Position numbers and translations under genes: made by a program
Assembly: GCF_025698545.1 (NCBI RefSeq)
Contig: NC_068575.1
Span: forward strand, 61,203,980-61,267,979
Direction of reading: 5' to 3'
Source: Gossypium raimondii
Lineage: Eukaryota > Streptophyta > Magnoliopsida > Malvales > Malvaceae
Length of the DNA: 64,000 nt
In this document: positions 10,751-23,800 of the stretch, piece after piece
How positions within the stretch are numbered: the stretch's first letter is position 1
How the letters are laid out: the number at the start of each line of letters is the position of its first letter
Notes under the pieces: model-generated
What the model saw: the letters and a program-made list of their open reading frames with translations, nothing else
What the model was told of the DNA's origin: nothing
Databases searched by the model: none

Positions 10751-12006
10751 GTTGAGGGCAATCCTTGGAATTTCGAAGAATCTTAGAATGGTTTGGAGGG
10801 GTTTTGTGTGAGAAAAGCATGTTTGGTTGGAGTACTTGCAATATAAATAATTGGGGATGACAAAAAGAGCATGATGGCACATGAGAGTCCAATCATTTAA
10901 AAATAATAGTAGGTCTATTTTTGTATATTACACATCAATCTTTTTATATATTTATTTTTAAAATTATTTTATTTATTAATGAAGTGCTTCCTTAATAATT
11001 AGGAATTTAGGATTTGTAGACCCATTTTTGCGGATGAAGCTTTTTAAATAGATTTTAAGTGAATGAAGGAGGAATGTGAGAAAGTAAGTAAATGTGGTTG
11101 ACTGTGATGGATGAAAGTAAATAACTTTTCTATTTTATAATATTAGTTTTGAATTATTTAATTTTATAAATTCATGTAATATTAATTTAATAAAACATTA
11201 AATATATTAATTGGATGTAAAAACTCTATAATTAATAATAGTTTATAAAACGACAGTTATATGTACTTAACTAATTATTTAACTTTAACTTCCAACTATG
11301 AAACTGATGCCCATCATAGTATTATAAGACGGTAATGTGAATCGTGTCAACTTGAAATTTTAATGCAAAAAGCTTGTCAACAATCCCTTTCTTTTTTAAT
11401 ATATTTAAAATCGAGGATGTTTCCTAAGGGGTTGGAATAAAATACTAATTTTGAGAATATAATCTTTAACGGGGTAATCAAGCTGATCTGAGTTGGAGTT
11501 TTTGGACTCCATGATTTGAGCTCTAATTTAATTAAGTTTATTTATTAATTTTATAACTTAGTGCTTTTGCGTATAAATTTTTCATAAAATAAATTATTAA
11601 TTTCTTGGTATCATTTATATCTATTTTATGATCTATATTTGAGATTCGTGATTTCCTCTTTTTAACAATAATGTCTTTAATGTTTAAACTTGTATTTCCT
11701 ATTGAAAATGCAACGTACCTTACTATTGCACCTAACCATTGTTAGTAATAAGCTATTAATTTTATTAACATCACAAAATAATAACAATAAACATAAATAC
11801 TTCTAAATATAAAAATGAGCATATAAAAGGCAATAAATTGCCACTAATAAGTTGAGCTTTAGTTCGGATGGCATCGACATTCTTGTTAATGCAAAAAGAT
11901 GTGGGTTTGAGTGTGCTTAAACGTGTTTTATTTTCCTATTTAAAGGTAGACCTATTCATGATGAGACAATGTTCTTACAATAATGATTAATTTCTTGTGT
12001 ACAATA
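10751..12006. other. gene-free AT-rich DNA
   Basis: No coding, RNA or structured repeat signal was recognised on either strand. Confidence 0.5.
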
Positions 12007-12359
12007 TAGACTTATTCATGGGTCGGGTCGGGTCGGGTCGGGTCATGTGCCTAAGCTTAAAAGTTCATCCAAAATTTGGAAGGATTTGGAAAAAATATTA
12101 CGCCTGAAGTATGGGCTGAGCATTTTTTTACGTTTATAATATTTTATATTATTTTATTTTATATATTATATAATTTATAAAAAAATAAAAAATATATAAA
12201 ACTATTAGATGTTAAATAAAATAAAAATATATTTAATTTTTAAAAATAATATAGACAGACCTAGATAGACTTTGACAAAATTTTATACCCATATTTTAAA
12301 CTAGACCAAGTAATTTAGGCAAACACAAAATGTGTTAATATCATACGTATGCACGCCTA
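12007..12359. mobile_element. hAT-like non-autonomous element with GGGTC array (tentative)
   Basis: It starts TAGACTTATTCATGGGTCGG and ends GTATGCACGCCTA; the reverse of the end (TAGGCGTGCATAC) resembles the start. The composition (GGGTC run, then AT-rich core, then ACCCAT-like words) resembles small hAT-type plant elements that begin with TAGG and carry GGGTC/CCCGA words. A matching 8-bp target duplication was not found, so the borders are uncertain. Confidence 0.35.
12020..12044 (+). repeat. (GGGTC)5 microsatellite, G-quadruplex motif
   Basis: Five exact tandem GGGTC units give five G3 tracts with 2-base loops, which satisfies the usual G4 pattern on the plus strand. It lies near the left end of a presumed hAT-like element. 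Confidence 0.85.
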
Positions 12360-13275
12360 TTAGCCCTTCTAATCCAATATGAGAAGATTTTTCATATCAA
12401 TGCTTCATAAATGCCTACAATAAAAATAGAAATCATAAGCATAAAATTTTAAGACAAGCATATAATTCATGCATTTAAAAATAATATATAATAAATAATA
12501 AAACGTAAAATTTGAAGCAAATAGTAATAACATATATGTAATATGTACGAAATTAAAATTAAAACATAATTTAAATTGTGAGTAAAAATAAATTTAAAGA
12601 GATAAATACATTCGATTAAGAATATTAAATGCGCTCCAATTGATTATAATAATATATATTTTTATATCATGTCAAAAAGTTATCATATTGGTAAATGGAA
12701 AATAAGTTGCAAGGAAAAGGAAAAAATTGAAGTTATTTATTAAGAAAATCAAAACATAAAAAAGAGAAAAACTAACAGACCTATAAAATAAATACAAATA
12801 TTTTTATACGAAAAAATTAAAAGTGATTAAGAAACCACTATATATGTAAAATTAATATTAAAAAATAAATATTGTAAAAAAGAAGCAAAAGGGCACTAGA
12901 AACTGTGGCTAAATTAAACCAAAAGGGCCAAAGAACCAATCCATGAAGATTTTTAATTTTAAAACCAGTAAAGCAAATAGGGAATATCTGAACTTAATGT
13001 CAACTAAACCTAACCTTGAGATCAAGGGTTTTTTTTTTGCCATTACAACAGTTGCTAAATCAACTATGCATGAAATATTTTTAGTTAGAAACTGCAATTA
13101 CAACTTCTATATTTTTCTGCAGGCTTGAATTGGAGCACAGACAAAAATAAAAACCAAAATGATGGACCAGCTATTTCAAAAGAACAAAGATTAATGCTTG
13201 TGGCATCCTTTTTATCATATATGCATCTCTTACATTTCCTTATCCATAAGGAGATAATATGAATTGGATGTAAAA
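12360..13275. other. gene-free AT-rich DNA
   Basis: No exon pattern, RNA gene or clear repeat was recognised. The overlapping short frames near 12909-13128 on both strands are unconvincing. Confidence 0.5.
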
Positions 13276-13602
13276 CAAAGGTTAAACCTCCAGCTTTACA
13301 AAATAAATCATTTTAACCATTTAAATTTTTTTGCCTCTTGTAGCATTTAAACTTGAGTCGTTTGTCAAATCACCCTAAAATAGATAAAAAAGTTTACGCT
13401 TGTTAAGTTTGCTCATGTGACATACACGTGGATTGCCACGTGGATGCATCAGCAAAGTTAACAACTGTTACCTTTTCCATCCATGTTTGGAATGATTTGA
13501 TAAACAATCCAAGTTCAAGGGTTAAAAGAGGTTAAAAATTAAATAAAGGGCTGAAATGGCCTTTTTATAAAGTTGAAGGGCCAAATAAGTCATTACCCTG
13601 GA
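13276..13602. mobile_element. MITE-like inverted repeat with G-boxes at its centre
   Basis: The left half (TTAAACCTCCAGCTTTACAA ... AAACTTGAGTCGTTTGTCAA) is complementary, with divergence, to the right half (TTGATAAACAATCCAAGTTC ... TTTATAAAGTTGAAGGGCCA). The centre is a near-palindrome around ACACGTGGATTGCCACGTGG (about 13424-13443), which supplies two CACGTG boxes. It lies about 120 bp beyond the 3' end of the RH10-like pseudogene. Confidence 0.6.
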
Positions 13603-13720
13603 TAAAAAAAATTATACTATTCTCAAATACAACTTAGTCGGAAATCGGGAGAATGTAAACGGAGATATAAATAACATGACAAGCAGGCGATCATATTTTA
13701 TCTTTAACTCTGTTGGAGGA

Positions 13721-16700
13721 CTAGCCTTTGCTGGTTAGATATCTTCCTACATCGTCACTGTCATCTCTGCCCCTCCTCCTCCTTGTGCCTCTCATTTCTT
13801 TGAGTTTCTGCGGAGATGTTCAAAATTTAATGATTGGGAAAACAATGTGTCATCCCAATAAATGAGTTTACGAAAAAGCTTTGAAATAAAAAAAAGAAAA
13901 AAAAAAGCAAAATACTATAGAACAAGAAATACTAACCAATTGGTGAATCCTTTACAAGGGAGACATTCTGCATACGATTTAAGTAACTCTTTGGGACGAA
14001 ATAAAATAAGTATGAAACATGAAAATAGTGCTTTCAATCCTGGTTATATTCAAATAAAAAATGAAAATATAGACAAAACTAAAAGGAACTTAGATTACCG
14101 TCTGTGCTTTTCTTCTGGAATCTGCGACTTCTTCATAGTATTGCATGACTTCCTCCTCTAAAGCAGGACACTCGGGTAACTTTATTGTCTGGAATACAGA
14201 AAACAAAAAAAAAAGGTTACTGTGCTGGACAAGCTGCTCATCAACTAACATTCTGTAAACAAGTTTAGCAAATGTGGCATACCCAGCTCATACTGATTCA
14301 CTAGTGAGATAGCAAGACCAGATCTTCCAGCACGAGCTGTTCTACCCACTTGATGGATGTGTACCTACATAAAAATTAGCAAAAAACACAGGCAGCAGTA
14401 GCTCTCTTATCTTTTAAAGACCAGATCATTTTGTAGAATAACAGAATGCATGTTTTTTCAGGGTATGAAATATGTAAAGTCCAACCTTAGGGTTTGTGGG
14501 GATATCATAATTAACAACCATATCCACAGATGGAATGTCAAGTCCTCTACCAGCCACATCAGTGCAGACAAGTACGTTATACTGCCCAGACTTGAACTTA
14601 TTCAAGGTTTCTAGCCTATTTGCCTAATAAATACGTCGGCAAAGTGCACAAGTTATAATTGCACTTCCCAATTGTAGAGCAGAAACATAAATCAAAATAT
14701 CACCACACGGGAAAGATACCTGAGTCATTTGACCACTAATGAAGACTGCCTTTACATTACGATCCTGAAGAAGCAAAGACAAAAGGCGAGTTTGATCACA
14801 TGTTCAAGTGAAAACCATAGATGTACATCCTGACATCTGAATCAAAATATAAACATGAAAGCAATCCTGTAATCACAACAAAATAAAATATATAAAAAAA
14901 GCCACTTAGATATCTAGTAATAAGAAAAGCAACAATACACAGATCTTTCATGCTTCATCCGTTTACAGTACTAACAGAAAAGAATTATCATGACTGGATT
15001 ATAATCTAGTTCCAGCTACAAAAATTAAATTCCTTATTCAACCACGAAGCATGAACACTCGTACTTACTGTCAAAGATTGCCGGGCCTAGCTTATATGAT
15101 GACCTATGTTTTGCTCAAAGTGGGTTCTGGTGCTAATATTAGTATTTAACATGCCAGTTTCCAGAAAGTGAAGACAACAGAAGACAGCTATCTATTAAGG
15201 GTCCAAAAAGGTAAAGGGTGTCAAATTTAGTTGTTCAAACTGTGGCACTAAGATGTAAAAGTTTTAAGGTATGAAAATTGAATCACACAAATCATGGATC
15301 CAGTTGCTGCCTTCACTGTAGGATAAGTAGTCTAGCAGGTTCCAGAAAGTTTCTCTTGCACACCAACCAGGGTCACAAGGTGTGCTAAACCTATGACACA
15401 TTCACTACCATTGATTCAACTCAAGTTATTCTATAGTATTTTCATATTACTTTAACAAACACAATGACGATTACTACTAAACTCAAGTGCATCTAGTATC
15501 ACATGGACCAAAAAGTTTCCTCGATCTTTTTCAGTAACTTGATCTCTCTCAAAGATAGAATTTCAGCACAAAACCATCATGAAAATCATCACACAGGTCT
15601 GATGATCCATATCATAGTTCACATCTTTGAAGAAGAAATTTAATGCTAAAAAGATCCAGGAACCTTGTTCTTTGCAGCTACGAACCAAAAATGTTGCTTC
15701 AACGTGTCAACAGTAGAATATTTTTGTTCAGCTTCAATCTAAAATGGAAACAGAAAAACTGAAAGTCTTTAAAACATTAAAATTAGAATAAGGAGATTGC
15801 AGAAAATTTTTGCTTAAATAGCATCATCAACCTTCACAGGGTTTGTCAGACATGCCCTTTGCAGCTTCTTCACCTATAAAATCAATAAAGATTGTAGTCA
15901 AACATTAACTAAAATAAAACCATTCATAATGTAAAAATCAGGTCAAACTGTGAAAATACCGTTCCCTGATGGCAGATTAAATAAGGCAACATGAGGGGAG
16001 AAAAACATTCATATCCACATGATCAAAGCCATGATATTTTTTGGGTCCTAATAAGAAAACATATGCATACAAGTACAACAGTAAGAAAGAGCAACCAATG
16101 CACTACTTCCTTCTTTTTTGCAAAATTATTAACTCACAATAACCAAGATCAAACTAGCCTCTGATTACAAGGTTCAGCTATACAGATCTTGAATGTATTT
16201 TTGCTTATAGTTTCTAACCCACATCCAATTTGAAACAGAAAATGGTATATGAACATGTTTCTTAAGAATACATAAAATATATGTTTCCCAAACACACCTT
16301 TTTGGGTCTTGGTTGCATAAAACAAATGTTATCACAAGGAATAAGACTCAAAATAGTATATGGACATATTTCTTAAAGAATACTTAAAATATTCGCTTTC
16401 CCCCGCATACCTTGTCGGTCATGGTTGCAGAAAACAAATATGGGTACCAAGAACATACAAAATATCATGAAGTGCTTTCTCAAAATCCTCATTCAGCAAC
16501 TTATCTGCCTCATCTAAGACCAGTCAAATACATGCACATATTATTTCAACAATATATGCATATCAAACAGTCAACAAGAAATGCAAGTTACAAGATAGGT
16601 ATTTTATTACTCCTTTACTCCAATTATATCAACCAACAACTCTTATATGGAGGCATTGACTCTAGTTTAAAGTGCCATGTAAGACATTAGCATTCATATC

Positions 16701-18539
16701 ATGAAGGTGAAAAGTTATTTAACAGAACCAATAAGACATATAATACAATAGATTTATTATAAGCTAAAATAAAAAAGACAAAAGGTTGCCTCAAGAAAAA
16801 GGTTGGAAAAAGAATAACAAATCTTTCACAAAATAAGACTCGGTCATTTTAAACTAAAATACGACCACAATTACTGAATAGAAAGGGAATTTAAAAGATA
16901 GAAGGAGGAAGAAGTAGAAGAAATTCTGACCAAGTATTTTAGCATGCTAAGAGAAAAACCTTTAGTATTGGTTAGGTGATCCATGAGGCGTCCAGGAGTT
17001 CCAACCTACAGGACGAAGATTAAATTTCAATCATTAAAAAAAACGATTCAGATGCATTCTTTGTCCTAAGGTACCTCTTTCCTCATCATTGTCTATGTGC
17101 ATCCTAAAAATTGATAGCTACTAAAAGCAGAAGGATACTAACATTTTTCTCTTCGGGTATTACTTTCACCTTTAACAAAGCTTACTAAGAGTAAGAAAAT
17201 ATCATATAAACTCTAGATATAGTTTTTCCATCAAAGTGAACACCAAGGCACATGATGTTAACTAAATAAACTCACAGAAATTCCAAAACCTAAGGTACAT
17301 AGCCCTCTCCGTAATTCTTAGCAAGTAAATCATAAAGAAACTAGATATCACTGCTAACCTAGATGACATCAGTACCATACAAGGGATATTCATTCATATA
17401 GTGTGGTGAACCAATATATCAAGATTAAGGAAGAGGATCGTGACAGCCATAGATCAAGCATAAACATACCAGATGCCATGTAGCATAATCTCTGTCACTA
17501 CATCTTAGAAAATAAACAACTTAGAGAAGGAGGCATAAACAACTCAACACACTAGTATTGCAATCAATTTTTATCTATCTAACTGTTATCCGCATCTTTA
17601 TGATAGCAACCAAGTCTTATACCACAGGTCAACTTAACCTAGATTCTTTAAGCTCAAATTACTTGAAGTTCTAGATAATATGACAGGGGGAGAACAAATG
17701 AACTTACAATAATGTGCGGCTGCTTCCCGAGGGCAATTTGTTGTTGCATGAGGTCCACCCCTCCAACAAGCTTTCAAAATTAAGAACCAAAATTTAAGCA
17801 ATCCAAATAAATTGATTTATGATAAGAAAAAATTAAGAAGCCAAAATTTTCAAAGTCAGCAAACAACTCTGCCGTACTTTAGACATGTAAAGTATAAACT
17901 AAAAACAACTCAAGCATGAAATTTCAATTCTATTAGACAGAAAAAAAAAAAGTAACTATCTTGCTAACAGTGTGGTATATTTTGGCGGGAAACTTACAAC
18001 AGCACATTTTAGGCCAAACCCGGATCCCCGGATCCTAAAGCTTGAAATTGTTCAGCATTGCAAGCTCCCTGCAATAACAAATATGATTAAACCAAACAAG
18101 ATCCAACAAGAAAAAGAAAATTCTTTTTTGATAACGAAATTAAGCAACTTGTTTGATAGCAGACCGTGTTTGGGAAAGCACCAAAGCAAAAAATACAGGT
18201 GCACATGTATATCCTTGTTTCGAATGGCATTCCAAAAGCGCATGGAGTATGGGAAGAGTAAACGCCGCCGTTCTACCGGTACCGTTTGGGAAAGCCCAAT
18301 CAAATCATTCCCTTCAATACAAAAATCCACACAAATCTTTTAAACACAAAACAAAAGAATTGAATCAAACAAATTACTAAAGATAATTTTTTAAAAAGGC
18401 GGAAGAACCTCCAAGACCGTGGGGCATGGCGTCTGCTTGGATTTTGGTAGGAGTTCTCCAACTTATTTCGTCGCAGGCTTCCACTAATTCCTCGCATAAA
18501 GCTAACACTTTGAACGTCTTTATTTCTTCCTTCAGCCAT
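13721..18539 (-). pseudogene. RH10: DEAD-box RNA helicase pseudogene (RH10 / Rrp3-DDX47 type)
   Basis: Thirteen exon remnants in order on the minus strand rebuild most of a DEAD-box helicase of the nucleolar RH10 family (pre-rRNA processing). Visible parts: the Q-motif region EISWRTPTKIQADAMPH (about 18470-18420), motif I as QTGTGRT after a frame break (about 18290), LVGGVDLMQQQIALGKQPHI (17770-17709), [14 protein letters not shown] (about 17000-16960), VLDEADKLLNEDFEKALHDI (about 16510-16455), KYSTVDTLKQ (about 15735), ISGQMTQ (about 14730), [20 protein letters not shown] (about 14585-14530), HQVGRTARAGRSG (about 14355-14315), and a basic/acidic tail ending at TAG 13723-13721. Lesions: an extra G just after the ATG at 18539, a frame break and Lys to Arg in motif I, a damaged PTREL motif, a frame break near the SAT motif, Arg to stop (TGA, 14806-14804), and HR to HQ in motif VI. 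It is not functional as read. Exon edges are approximate. Confidence 0.85.
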
Positions 18540-18553
18540 CTTTGTTTCAGACA

Positions 18554-20862
18554 GAGTTTCAAAAAGCGGTGGGGTAGCTTTAAAAAAACAATTCTGCTTC
18601 TCAACAAATTAAACAGCAGAAAGATAAATGTTTTAATAAAATCAAAGAAAAAATAAGAAAAAGTTTAAATATATTAGAATTAGTAATTTTACGTTAAATT
18701 CTTAAAAAAATTTAATGATAATTTAATGTGCCACGTAAGTTTACCATTATACTGTTAACGAAAATTAACGGTTAAATGTATAAAATATTACAATACGATA
18801 ACGTAAGTGACTAAAACGTAATATCTCAAACATAAATGGCTAAAGTTTAACCCGAGACAAATAAAATAATTATTTTAATAGTTTATCCGATAATATTTTC
18901 TCCCTTTTAGTATTTATTACAACATTCTTTACTTTTTTTCCTATAATTGAAATGTTAAAATTATGCTAGTCGGACTTAGATATAAATATTAGTTGATACT
19001 AAGGAAGCATTGGATCCAGTTATGTGTATTTAAGCTAGATTCTTGTACTTGACTAGGTTGTCTGTTTGGGATAAAGTTGCTTGTCTGTATTTAAGTTCTA
19101 ATTGAAAATTTTAATTATTAATTAAAAGTTAAAAACTCAATTAAAATTGAAATTATTTGAATTAAGTAATGGGAGCTTTTAAATTTCTCGAACTAAAGTT
19201 TTTTTGTCCGCAATGATTGATTTGGCCATGTCCTCATGCGCGTGCTTCTTTTCCGTAGGGATAAAATCAATTCAAGGCAACCCATAATCGTCCTTTATAT
19301 CAACATCACATATATTATTTATTTAAATTAAATACAGAAAACTTTAATTTAAATATATAATATGATATACAAATAGAGTCAGGTATAATAAATTATTTAA
19401 AAATAGATATTAAAAAAAGAGATAATGACAATTTTTAAAAATTATTTGTAAAATAAAAATATATTATTAATATATCACATATTAATATTATTTGATATAC
19501 TAATCGTACATTTTATTTTACAACAAACTTTAAAAATTATTATATATTTTTAAAGTATATTAATATATCTTTGTAAAATATTTGTTAATTCCTAATTTTT
19601 CTCGTGAAATCTAAAAGATTTTATTAATATTATACCAAATGTATATTTCAAATGTATAAATATAACGTGGAGGATTTATTTAAAAGTTCACATCTACCCA
19701 CATTAAAATACTTTTTTTGTTGACGAGGTAGCTGTGTTTTAATTCAAACAAAAGTTTTAGAATTTAATAATTATCAAATGAAAATATTGATATATAGTTA
19801 AAAGTTCCAATAAATAAAGTTAGGTTGATGATAAAAATATATATATATAGAGTATAATAAAATAATTAAAAGAATTGACCAAAAAATCATTGTTAAATTT
19901 GATATTATTAGTATAATTTTAGATTCACACTTGGCGTTTAGTTAATTATCTTTAGACAAAAAATTAACAATTAAAGGTTAATAACCTTCAAGTTTTTATA
20001 TTCTCGTGTATTTGAAATTTAGCCTTTATATTTTTAGAAAAAATTAGACTTTTTATTTTTCTAATTTAAAATCTAAATTTAATGGTTAAAATTGTTAAAT
20101 TTATCAGTGTGATATCTTAAAAAAAACTATACACTTGATAACCATGTCATAAAAATAGAATTATGTGGACTTGAATTTGATAAAAATTCAACAAGATTAA
20201 CAATTCTTTAAATTTATGTTAATATTTTAATTAAAATAAAATATTTAAATTAAGATGGAAATTCAACTTTGACATTTTATATAATTAAAAGGTAGATGAA
20301 TAGAATTGAAAATTAACAATTATTATCATTAATGTAAAAGAAATTAAGAACAGGTGTGAAAGAAGAAAACCCTTTTATATATTGCAGTATAGATTAGTAT
20401 TTGTTTTTTATAAAAAAGAAAAGATAAAGTGGTCGGAAATCGGGATCATCGTAGATTCCCAAATCCGAATATATTAGCGTTCAAACTTGTCGGGCTCCAA
20501 AATCCCCATTTTCCTATTTTTCTTTCTTTTTATTTTATTTCTCCGTAATTAAAACATTGACCAAAAATAAATCACGTGTTTTTTAATGGCCGGTTTAGAT
20601 TGCTTCAGACAGTGAGGTTCGTGCCACAAGCCATAATCAGTGACGTATCCTCAAAATTGTCTTTTAATATCCAACTTTTTATCAAAAGAAATTATATATT
20701 CAACTGAAATCCGGCACACAGTATATTCAATCTAGGCTGATCCTATATTATTAATCTTTTCTTTTTGTTTTTCCAAAATCAAAATACTTTTTTTTTTTTT
20801 TTGAAAATTTGTTCTTTTTCAAGCTCGAATTCAAATCGAGAAACCAAAGGAAGGAAAAAAAA
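18554..20862. other. intergenic region between RH10-like pseudogene and ACX1
   Basis: The stretch 18715-18860 resembles one arm of the inverted-repeat element at 30857-31281 (GTGCCACGTAAG; GATAACGTAAGTGACTAAAA; TTTAACCC), so it is probably a half copy. The rest (18870-20400) is AT-rich with nothing recognisable. 20400-20862 is the ACX1 upstream region; it has one CACGTG at about 20574 and a pyrimidine-rich stretch before the start. Confidence 0.45.
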
Positions 20863-23800
20863 ATGGAGGCGTTGGATTACCATGCGGAAGAGAGGAGAAA
20901 GGCGGAGTTTGATGTGGAGGAGATGAAAATCGTTTGGGCTGGTTCTCGTCAAGCGTATGAGATTTCCGATCGAGTTGCTCGTCTCGTTGCTAGCGATCCG
21001 GTGAGTTTTTTTTTCTTTGATTTGTTATTTTTGGCGGATAAAAGCATGTGAAAAGCAAAGTTTATGTTTTAAATTTTGTTATTTAGTTGTTGTTGACTGA
21101 TCTGTTTGTTTTCGACTTTTCCTTTTGTTTTCTGTTGATCTCTTAGTTTCTTTCGAGGGGACTGGAAGTACTAATTCAAAATTCAACTTAAAATCCAATA
21201 TTAGAGAGCATCTTATCATTTTCACTGTTGCCAGTGATTCATTTTACTTTCTGAGCTAACTTTCTTTCTGCAGTTTGATTCCCGAGAACATGTGGGAAAA
21301 AAGATTAAGCTGAAGTTTTTGACATTGGTGTACTGTTATTCATTGGTTTCACAAGAATTGGCATGATTGAAAAAGTTAAATGACGAAATATATGTGTTTT
21401 CTGGCTATTATTTTTCTGCCTGTGCTAGTGATCTTGTTGTTAATCAAGATTTTTTAGTTTTTTACATGTTCACCGACCTAATGGATTAAAGTCACTTTTA
21501 ATATTGACATTTTTTTTATTTTAATTCCATTTTAAAATAATTTTGTTGCTGTTTTCTGAAGGTCTTTCGAAAGGATAATAGAACTATGCTATCTAGGAAG
21601 GACTTGTTTAAAGATACTTTGCGAAAAGCTGCTCATGCATGGAAGCGGATAATTGAGCTTCGTCTCTCTGGTTTGTTTTTCAGCTGTGTTTTTTTTCTTC
21701 TTCTAAATTGATTTTTCCCATGGACATATCTGGTTTAATAGAAATCTTCCCTTTTAACAGAAGAAGAGGCCTCTAAATTAAGGTTTTTTGTCGATCAGCC
21801 TGTTTTCACAGACCTTCACTGGGTAAGTTCGTATTTTTCTTTTCCTGTTTCTAATCTTCACATGTAAATGTATGTTTGGAAAACGTAACATGCCTTGGTT
21901 GATTAATTTCCCGAATTTAATATAAAATGTTAGCAGGGGATTTAATATGACATTTCTTCAAAGAGTTTTCTTAACCTTCTTTGTATATTTTCTTGACAGG
22001 GAATGTTCATACCTGCAATTAAAGGACAAGGAAATGAGGAGCAGCAACAGAAGTGGCTTCCAATGGCATATAAGATGCAAATTATTGGATGCTATGCACA
22101 AACTGAGCTTGGTCATGGCTCCAATGTCCAAGGGCTAGAGACTACTGCAACATTTGATCCTGAGACTGATGAATTTGTCATTCATAGTCCCACATTGACT
22201 TCAAGCAAAGTGCGTAAAATGGTTAACAAGCCTTTAACTGATTCTTTCTTTGACATTGATTAGTTACATCTTTCTATGAAATATATCACGAGAGGTGCTT
22301 CAGTTGTCGTTCTCAATTCTTTTTAATTGAGACACCCTCAACTGCTCTCTCCTCCTTTTCCTGTGTTCTGTTGTATTTTTCGTAAGGGCACTATACATTC
22401 TTATTGAAAGGCTTTAAGCTTAAATCGATCTTAATGTATTTTCTTGACTTAACATTCGCTAATGGGGTTTGTCATTAATAGTGGTGGCCTGGTGGACTGG
22501 GTAAAGTATCCACACATGCTCTGATTTATGCTCGTCTTATAACAGATGGGCAAGACCATGGAGTGCATGGTAAGTATGAAATGCATAAACTTACTTATTT
22601 TGCTGGTATTTTGTATATTAATTCTGAATGTCCCTTTTTCAGGTTTTATTGTCCAGCTGCGTAGTTTGGACGATCACTTACCTCTTCCTGGCATAACAGT
22701 GGGTGATATTGGAATGAAATTTGGAAGTGGGGCATATAACAGCATGGATAATGGTGTTCTGAGATTTGATCATGTTCGCATTTTAAGGGACCAAATGCTA
22801 ATGGGGTTTGTTCTCTAACCTTGCCTCTATGTCTTGTCTCTTTTGTCTGATACTTTTTTCTGAAGGTAAATATTTCATCCGTCATTTGATTAAGGGTTTA
22901 AGGTTACCGATAAGTTTAGATTTGCATGTTGGGAAGTATCTTCTAAATGAGTTTTTCTTGGATGATCCTATAATGAGCACTTTTCTTGAGTGATGTTATA
23001 AAGATGCAAAAGTTTCAGCTACTTCACTCAACGCCTACAGGAATTTTGGACTGCTCAGAAATGTAAAATTTATAAATTTCCTTTCATTGATGGAAGAAAA
23101 CCATCTGAAAGAAACGAAAAACTTATAAATTTTAATCTAAGTTGAAGTTTCACTCCTATAGCATGATATTCATGGATAAACAAGTTGACTGTTCTAAAGT
23201 GTGCTTTTTCTTATGCCTCTCCGAATGCCGCAGTGTTTCACAGGTTACAAGAGAAGGGAAATTTATGCAATCTGATGTTCCTCGCCAGCTGGTTTATGGT
23301 ACGATGGTATATGTCCGACAAAAAATTGTAGCTGATGCTTCTTGTGCTTTATCAAGGGCAGTATGTATTGCAACAAGGTATAGTGTTGTTCGTAGACAAT
23401 TTGGTTCGCATAATGGTGGCCCGGAGACCCAGGTATGATCGCCTTTTGGATCTTATATACATATTTCAAATATGGGTTGCTGTATACAATTTGGTTCTCA
23501 GACTCTTTCTTGAAGAAATGTTCCAATAATTGTGTTTCAAGAGTCTGCAAGCTGCTGAATTTCCAGAATTAATTTTGCTTGTGCTGAAGGCTGATGCGCA
23601 TCGAATGCTTTAACACTAATTTTTTTTTTTTATTTATTTCAGGTGATTGACTATAAAACTCAGCAAAGTAGACTCTTCCCTTTGCTTGCTTCTGCCTATG
23701 CTTTCAGATTTGTTGGTGAGTGGCTGAAATGGCTATACACTGACGTGACCCAAAGATTGCAAGCCAGTGATTTCTCCACATTACCTGAGGTCCATGCATG

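Noticed and set aside
17972-18656. Several overlapping frames on both strands as separate small genes
   Set aside because: They are fragments and antisense shadows of the RH10-like pseudogene exons 1-3.
20809-20862. Upstream in-frame ATG of ACX1
   Set aside because: It would add 18 residues (rich in Phe/Lys) not seen in the family; starting at 20863 gives exactly 664 residues and the usual N-terminus.
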